The position numbers were made by a program, and so were the translations under genes. A stretch of DNA of 64,000 nt, taken from the NCBI RefSeq assembly GCF_009674585.1, contig NZ_WKJP01000001.1, positions 2,108,001 to 2,172,000 of the forward strand, in the 5' to 3' direction. Below, piece after piece: positions 60,775 through 64,000 of this stretch. The notes below the pieces were generated by a model. That model saw only the letters and a list, made by a program, of their open reading frames with translations. It was not told the origin of the DNA and ran no database searches. The number at the start of each line of letters is the position of its first letter. Position 1 is the stretch's first letter. This stretch comes from Haloferax marinisediminis (GTDB lineage: Archaea; Halobacteriota; Halobacteria; Halobacteriales; Haloferacaceae).

Positions 60775-62520
60775 TCAGTCGTCTGCTGGAGCCGGATTCA
60801 GTTCTTCGAAGTACGTCTCGATGAGCTTCCGCTCTGCGGCCCGGAGGTGCTCGTGGAGTGTCGGCGGCGAGATGCCGAGCGAGTCGGCGACCTCTTCTGC
60901 CGTACTCCCGCGTGGCCATTCGAAGTATCCCGAGACGAGCGACGTCTCGAGGACCGTCTTCTGCCGGTCGGTCAGTTTTCCGTCGAGTTCGTGGCGGAAG
61001 GACTCTGTCGACTGCGCCGTCTGTTCGACCTCTCGTTTGGCGACGACGGACACGTTGGGTGCCGACCCGGAGACTGCCTCGACGAGCGCGCCGTGGTCAG
61101 CGTCTGCCGCGACGTGGAGTGCGAGGCTTCCACTCCCGTTGGAGAGCGCGAGCGCTTCGATGCTCGCACCGTGGTCGATTGCCGTGAGAAGGAGCGACGC
61201 CTCGTCGATTCGAACTTCTAACACCGACTCGTCGGTTCCGTCGGTGACGATTCGAACTTTTGTGATTTCGTCGTAGGTGACGGCCTTCTCGACGACGTCG
61301 CTCGCCGACACGCCACCGACGGTGACGAAACAGGTGACGCCGTCGCCGACTTGCGCGACACCGTCGAGTGAGATGTCACACCCGGCGTCCGCGCTCAGTG
61401 CCGCGAGAACGTCCGCGTCTGCACCGACGCGAAATTCGAGTTCGACGACGCTGTCGCCGTTGAGGAGACGCTTGCTTTCTGCGGCGTTGATGCCGTTTGC
61501 GACGGTCGCACCGAGGTCGGAAAACAGGGATGCCGACTCGTCGTCGAACTCCCCTCGCTCGTCGTAGACGGCGAGCACACCGTACAGCGTTCCTTGGTAG
61601 GCGATTGGGACACAGAGCCCCGATACGTCGCCGACGTCGTCTGCTCGGTCTCCGAAGACGGCGTCTCGGTGGGCAGCAGAGATGTCGTCGAAGACGTACA
61701 CGTCGTCGGGGTCGGTGGCGTCGAAGACGGCATCGACGAAACTGTGGTCGACCGCAGATGGTTCGCAGTCGAATCCCGTCTGTGCGGTACATCGAAGTCC
61801 GCCGGCCGCGGTTCGCCGGAGGACGTAGGCGGCCTCGTGGGCGTTCGCCACGGCGTCACAGACGGTCTGTTCGATGTCGTCTCGTGTCCGTGCGTCGATG
61901 AGCGCCCTGTCGATATCGCGGATGAGTCCGTTGACGCGACTCAGGCGGTCGAGTTGCCGTTCGCGGTTCCGAATCGCGGCCTCGTGTTCGGCACGAACGG
62001 TGTCGAGTCTGCTGCGTAACTCGTCGAGGGCGTCAGGTTCGCGGAGTTCGTCGACCTCACGGCTTTCGAGGACTGCTTCGGTCGATTCGAGCGCGAAGTA
62101 TTCACGGACTTCGGACTCGAAACTCGACCGAAAGAGGAGTTCCTCGACGGTCTCTTTCACCTCCGTCTCGGTGACGGGTTTGACGAGGTACGCGTCGAAC
62201 GGCATGTCGACGATATCCGTATCCGGTTCGACGGCCGTCATCATCGCGACGCGGCAGTCGATGTCTCGGGCCCGAATCTCGTCGAGGACGTCGTCACCCG
62301 AGACGGTGGGCATCCGTCGGTCGAGAAGGACGACGTCGACACTGTCGTCGAGGCGGTCGAGTGCCTCTTCGCCTCCGTAGGCAGTCTCGACGGCGAAGCG
62401 TTCGCCGTCGAGCCAGTATCGACAGGTGTCAGCGAGGTCTTCGTCGTCGTCGACGACGAGAACAGTCTGCTCGGTAACCCGGTGGTCCGGGTGCCCCCCC
62501 GCCGAGCGTTCGGTGACCAT
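60775..62520 (-). CDS. Receiver-GAF-Bat-type HTH regulator
   Basis: This 581-residue protein has a receiver domain (TVLVVDDDEDLADTCRYW; VVLLDRRMP phosphosite; VKPVTETEVKE) and a HalX-like helical linker (RNRERQLDRLSRVNGLIRDI). A GAF domain follows at about residues 200-360 (GLCVPIAYQGTLYGVLAVYD), then a Bat-type intermediate region and a C-terminal HTH_10 (LTDRQKTVLETSLVSGYFEW; STAEEVADSLGISPPTLHEH). Bat-like regulators respond to light, oxygen or redox. ATG at 62520 gives the receiver start; GTG at 62532 is alternative. It is probably paired with the upstream kinase. Confidence 0.92.
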   Translation of the reverse strand: MVTERSAGGHPDHRVTEQTVLVVDDDEDLADTCRYWLDGERFAVETAYGGEEALDRLDDSVDVVLLDRRMPTVSGDDVLDEIRARDIDCRVAMMTAVEPDTDIVDMPFDAYLVKPVTETEVKETVEELLFRSSFESEVREYFALESTEAVLESREVDELREPDALDELRSRLDTVRAEHEAAIRNRERQLDRLSRVNGLIRDIDRALIDARTRDDIEQTVCDAVANAHEAAYVLRRTAAGGLRCTAQTGFDCEPSAVDHSFVDAVFDATDPDDVYVFDDISAAHRDAVFGDRADDVGDVSGLCVPIAYQGTLYGVLAVYDERGEFDDESASLFSDLGATVANGINAAESKRLLNGDSVVELEFRVGADADVLAALSADAGCDISLDGVAQVGDGVTCFVTVGGVSASDVVEKAVTYDEITKVRIVTDGTDESVLEVRIDEASLLLTAIDHGASIEALALSNGSGSLALHVAADADHGALVEAVSGSAPNVSVVAKREVEQTAQSTESFRHELDGKLTDRQKTVLETSLVSGYFEWPRGSTAEEVADSLGISPPTLHEHLRAAERKLIETYFEELNPAPADD

Positions 62521-62661
62521 CGTATCGAACACACAGTTTCATCGGACAGATATATATCTACCCATCGGGGAAGGTGGAATTTACTCTCCCCAGCGACCAT
62601 CCTGAGACGTTCGGGATGGTGGTGCACGGCACCGGGAGTGTGTCCGGGAGTTGCGCTTCTC

Positions 62662-64000
62662 TCACGCTCGTGGCAAGGTCACGACGAACCTCGACCCAGT
62701 CGGGTCGTTGTCTTCGATACGAACGTCGCCACCGTACCCGTCGACGATTTCGCGGACGAGAAACAGGCCGAATCCGTTCCCGGGGTCAGACAGGTCTTCG
62801 ATTCGCTGGTCGACGATTCGGCGCTTTTCTTCGTCCGGGATTCCGGGACCGTTATCTGAGACGCAGAGGTCGACTGTCTCGTCACCGACCGTCACGTCGA
62901 CGTGGACTTCCGGAGCGGGTTTGTCGTTGTGTTGCACCGCGTTCTTCAGGAGATGTTCGACGACTTCGTCGAGCAAGTCGTCGGCCATCACCAGTACGAT
63001 GGGAACACTCCCGACGGACGCCTCCACGTCGTCCGTCTCCGAACGGAGTGTCGAGACGCCGTGGTCGATTGCGTCGTGAAGTGGCCGGGGTTCGAACTCG
63101 TGGGACTCTCGTTCGACGATGACCTTCATGAACGTCCGCATGGTGCCGACGAGTTCGGTCATCTCGTCGACTCTACTCCGCACCGTCTGCAGGTGTGACT
63201 CGCCTTCTGGGTCGACGAAGTCGCCGACGATGTCGGCACGAGCGCCGACCACGTTGAGGCCGTTCAGGAGGTTGTGGCGGATGATTCGGTTCACGAACTC
63301 TAACCGCTCTCGTTCGCGTCGCAGGTCACGCTCACGCTCTTTTCGGTCGGTGATGTCGTGTCCCTCGGGGACGAGCAAGACGACCTCGTCACCATCGTCG
63401 TCGAACACCGGCGTGAGAGAGAAGTCGATGGTCGCGGTTGGTTCGTCCGGTCCACCGGTAACCTCGACTTCGTACTGGACGAACTCGCCGTTGGCGGCCC
63501 GTGAGATGGCGTCTTTGAGGTCGGCGACGCGCTGGTCGTCACCGCGCCACCACGGCGTCTCCCACGCGGGGAAGCCGACGACAGCATCACGGTCGGTGTC
63601 GGCAAACTCCAGTGCGGCGTCGTTGACCCTGAGGACCGTTCCATCGCGGTTGAGAAGCCCCATGTACTGGAACGTGCTGTTGAACACTGCGTTCAGGTGT
63701 CGCTCTCGCTGTTTCTGTTCGGTCATGTCGCGGGTCACCTTCGAGAACCCGAGGACGTTCCCATCGTCGTCGGTCAATGAGGTGATGACGACGGATGCCC
63801 AGAACCGAGAGCCGTCGGCGCGGACTCGCCACCCCTCGTCTTCGACACGGCCGTCGCGTCGCGCGGTAGTGAGGAGTCGATTCGGTAGTTCTGCCTCGCA
63901 GTCTTCGTCCGTGTAGAACGTCCGAACGTGTTCACCGAGAATCTCGTCGGTCGTGTATCCCTTGATGGCCTCGGCACCGCGATTCCAACTCTCGACACAC
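62662..64000 (-). CDS. PAS-domain sensor histidine kinase, N-terminus beyond window
   Basis: The frame runs to the right edge, so the N-terminus is missing. Visible parts are a PAS domain up to about base 63720 (GYTTDEILGEHVRTFYTDED; GWRVRADGSRFWASVV), a second PAS domain (YMGLLNRDGTVLRVNDAALE), and a dimerisation helix with the phospho-His in NRIIRHNLLNGLNVVG. The HATPase domain has LLKNAVQHND, DNGPGIPDEE and GFGLFLVREIV. No span is seen in the visible part. It lies 141 bases upstream of the receiver-HTH gene and is its likely cognate kinase. Confidence 0.93.
   Translation of the reverse strand, partial: CVESWNRGAEAIKGYTTDEILGEHVRTFYTDEDCEAELPNRLLTTARRDGRVEDEGWRVRADGSRFWASVVITSLTDDDGNVLGFSKVTRDMTEQKQRERHLNAVFNSTFQYMGLLNRDGTVLRVNDAALEFADTDRDAVVGFPAWETPWWRGDDQRVADLKDAISRAANGEFVQYEVEVTGGPDEPTATIDFSLTPVFDDDGDEVVLLVPEGHDITDRKERERDLRRERERLEFVNRIIRHNLLNGLNVVGARADIVGDFVDPEGESHLQTVRSRVDEMTELVGTMRTFMKVIVERESHEFEPRPLHDAIDHGVSTLRSETDDVEASVGSVPIVLVMADDLLDEVVEHLLKNAVQHNDKPAPEVHVDVTVGDETVDLCVSDNGPGIPDEEKRRIVDQRIEDLSDPGNGFGLFLVREIVDGYGGDVRIEDNDPTGSRFVVTLPRA

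Noticed and set aside
1-64000. Insertion sequences, prophage, integrase or attachment sites
   Set aside because: No transposase or integrase-like protein was found among the frames, and no terminal inverted repeats flanking a gene were noticed.

Overview
The window is GC-rich chromosomal DNA from a halophilic archaeon, most likely Haloferax or a close relative. The encoded proteins are very acidic. Many genes have a TATA-like element about 25-30 bases before the start codon, consistent with short-leader or leaderless transcripts, and internal operon genes carry strong GGAGGTGA Shine-Dalgarno sites. Archaeal marker genes are present: phosphomevalonate decarboxylase, geranylgeranyl reductase, NAC, transcription factor S, HalX/Bat-type regulators and Tat lipoproteins. 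The genus assignment is inferred from general knowledge of gene content and was not checked by alignment. I saw no rRNA, tRNA, CRISPR array, insertion sequence or integrase. Most of the window reads as ordinary core chromosome.

Layout. Bases 1-4000 hold a truncated aminoglycoside-phosphotransferase-like gene, a HAD phosphatase, a C2H2 zinc-finger microprotein, an acyl-CoA dehydrogenase and a membrane-tethered winged-helix regulator. Bases 4000-9300 hold two exported proteins, one of them a paralogue of that regulator's outer domain, then a SOUL protein, a permease and a bactofilin-like membrane protein. Bases 9300-16900 hold an NDH-2-like flavoprotein, phosphomevalonate decarboxylase, small conserved proteins, a flavin reductase, a DoxX protein, a regulator, a DUF429 protein and an unexplained 379-base structured gap. 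Bases 17000-21100 hold a COG1361-type exported protein coupled to an RND/MMPL exporter. Bases 22000-30100 hold phosphoglucosamine mutase, a complete BMP-type (nucleoside-like) ABC importer and geranylgeranyl reductase. Bases 30100-42970 hold signalling, an M20 amidohydrolase, an NhaC antiporter with a small partner, a Nudix hydrolase, a nuclease-like DUF5787 protein, enoyl-CoA hydratase, a soluble chemotaxis transducer, TFS, TrmI and NAC. Bases 43000-53500 are rich in acyl-CoA metabolism: methylmalonyl-CoA mutase large subunit and epimerase, two adenylate-forming ligases, an acyl-CoA dehydrogenase and an SDR. Bases 54400-60000 are a sulfur module. Bases 60300-64000 hold two receiver proteins and a truncated sensor kinase.

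How genes work together. Fatty and branched-acid catabolism is spread over several loci: ligases activate acids, acyl-CoA dehydrogenases, enoyl-CoA hydratase and an SDR can carry out beta-oxidation-like steps, and mutase plus epimerase feed propionyl-derived carbon into succinyl-CoA. The sulfur module joins TusA and DsrE-type carriers, a rhodanese plus metallo-beta-lactamase persulfide dioxygenase, two half-size YeeE/YedE sulfur importers, a 49-residue membrane protein, a TauE/SafE sulfite exporter and a three-cysteine HTH regulator. Related TATTGTACAATA-like half-sites and palindromes lie before tusA, the dioxygenase, the TauE pair and the regulator. This is the best candidate in the window for an incompletely described regulated system. 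Other items to check are the structured gap at 16.0-16.4 kb, the nuclease-like cysteine-cluster protein at 35.9 kb and the membrane-tethered regulator with its phased 10-base repeats at 4.1 kb.
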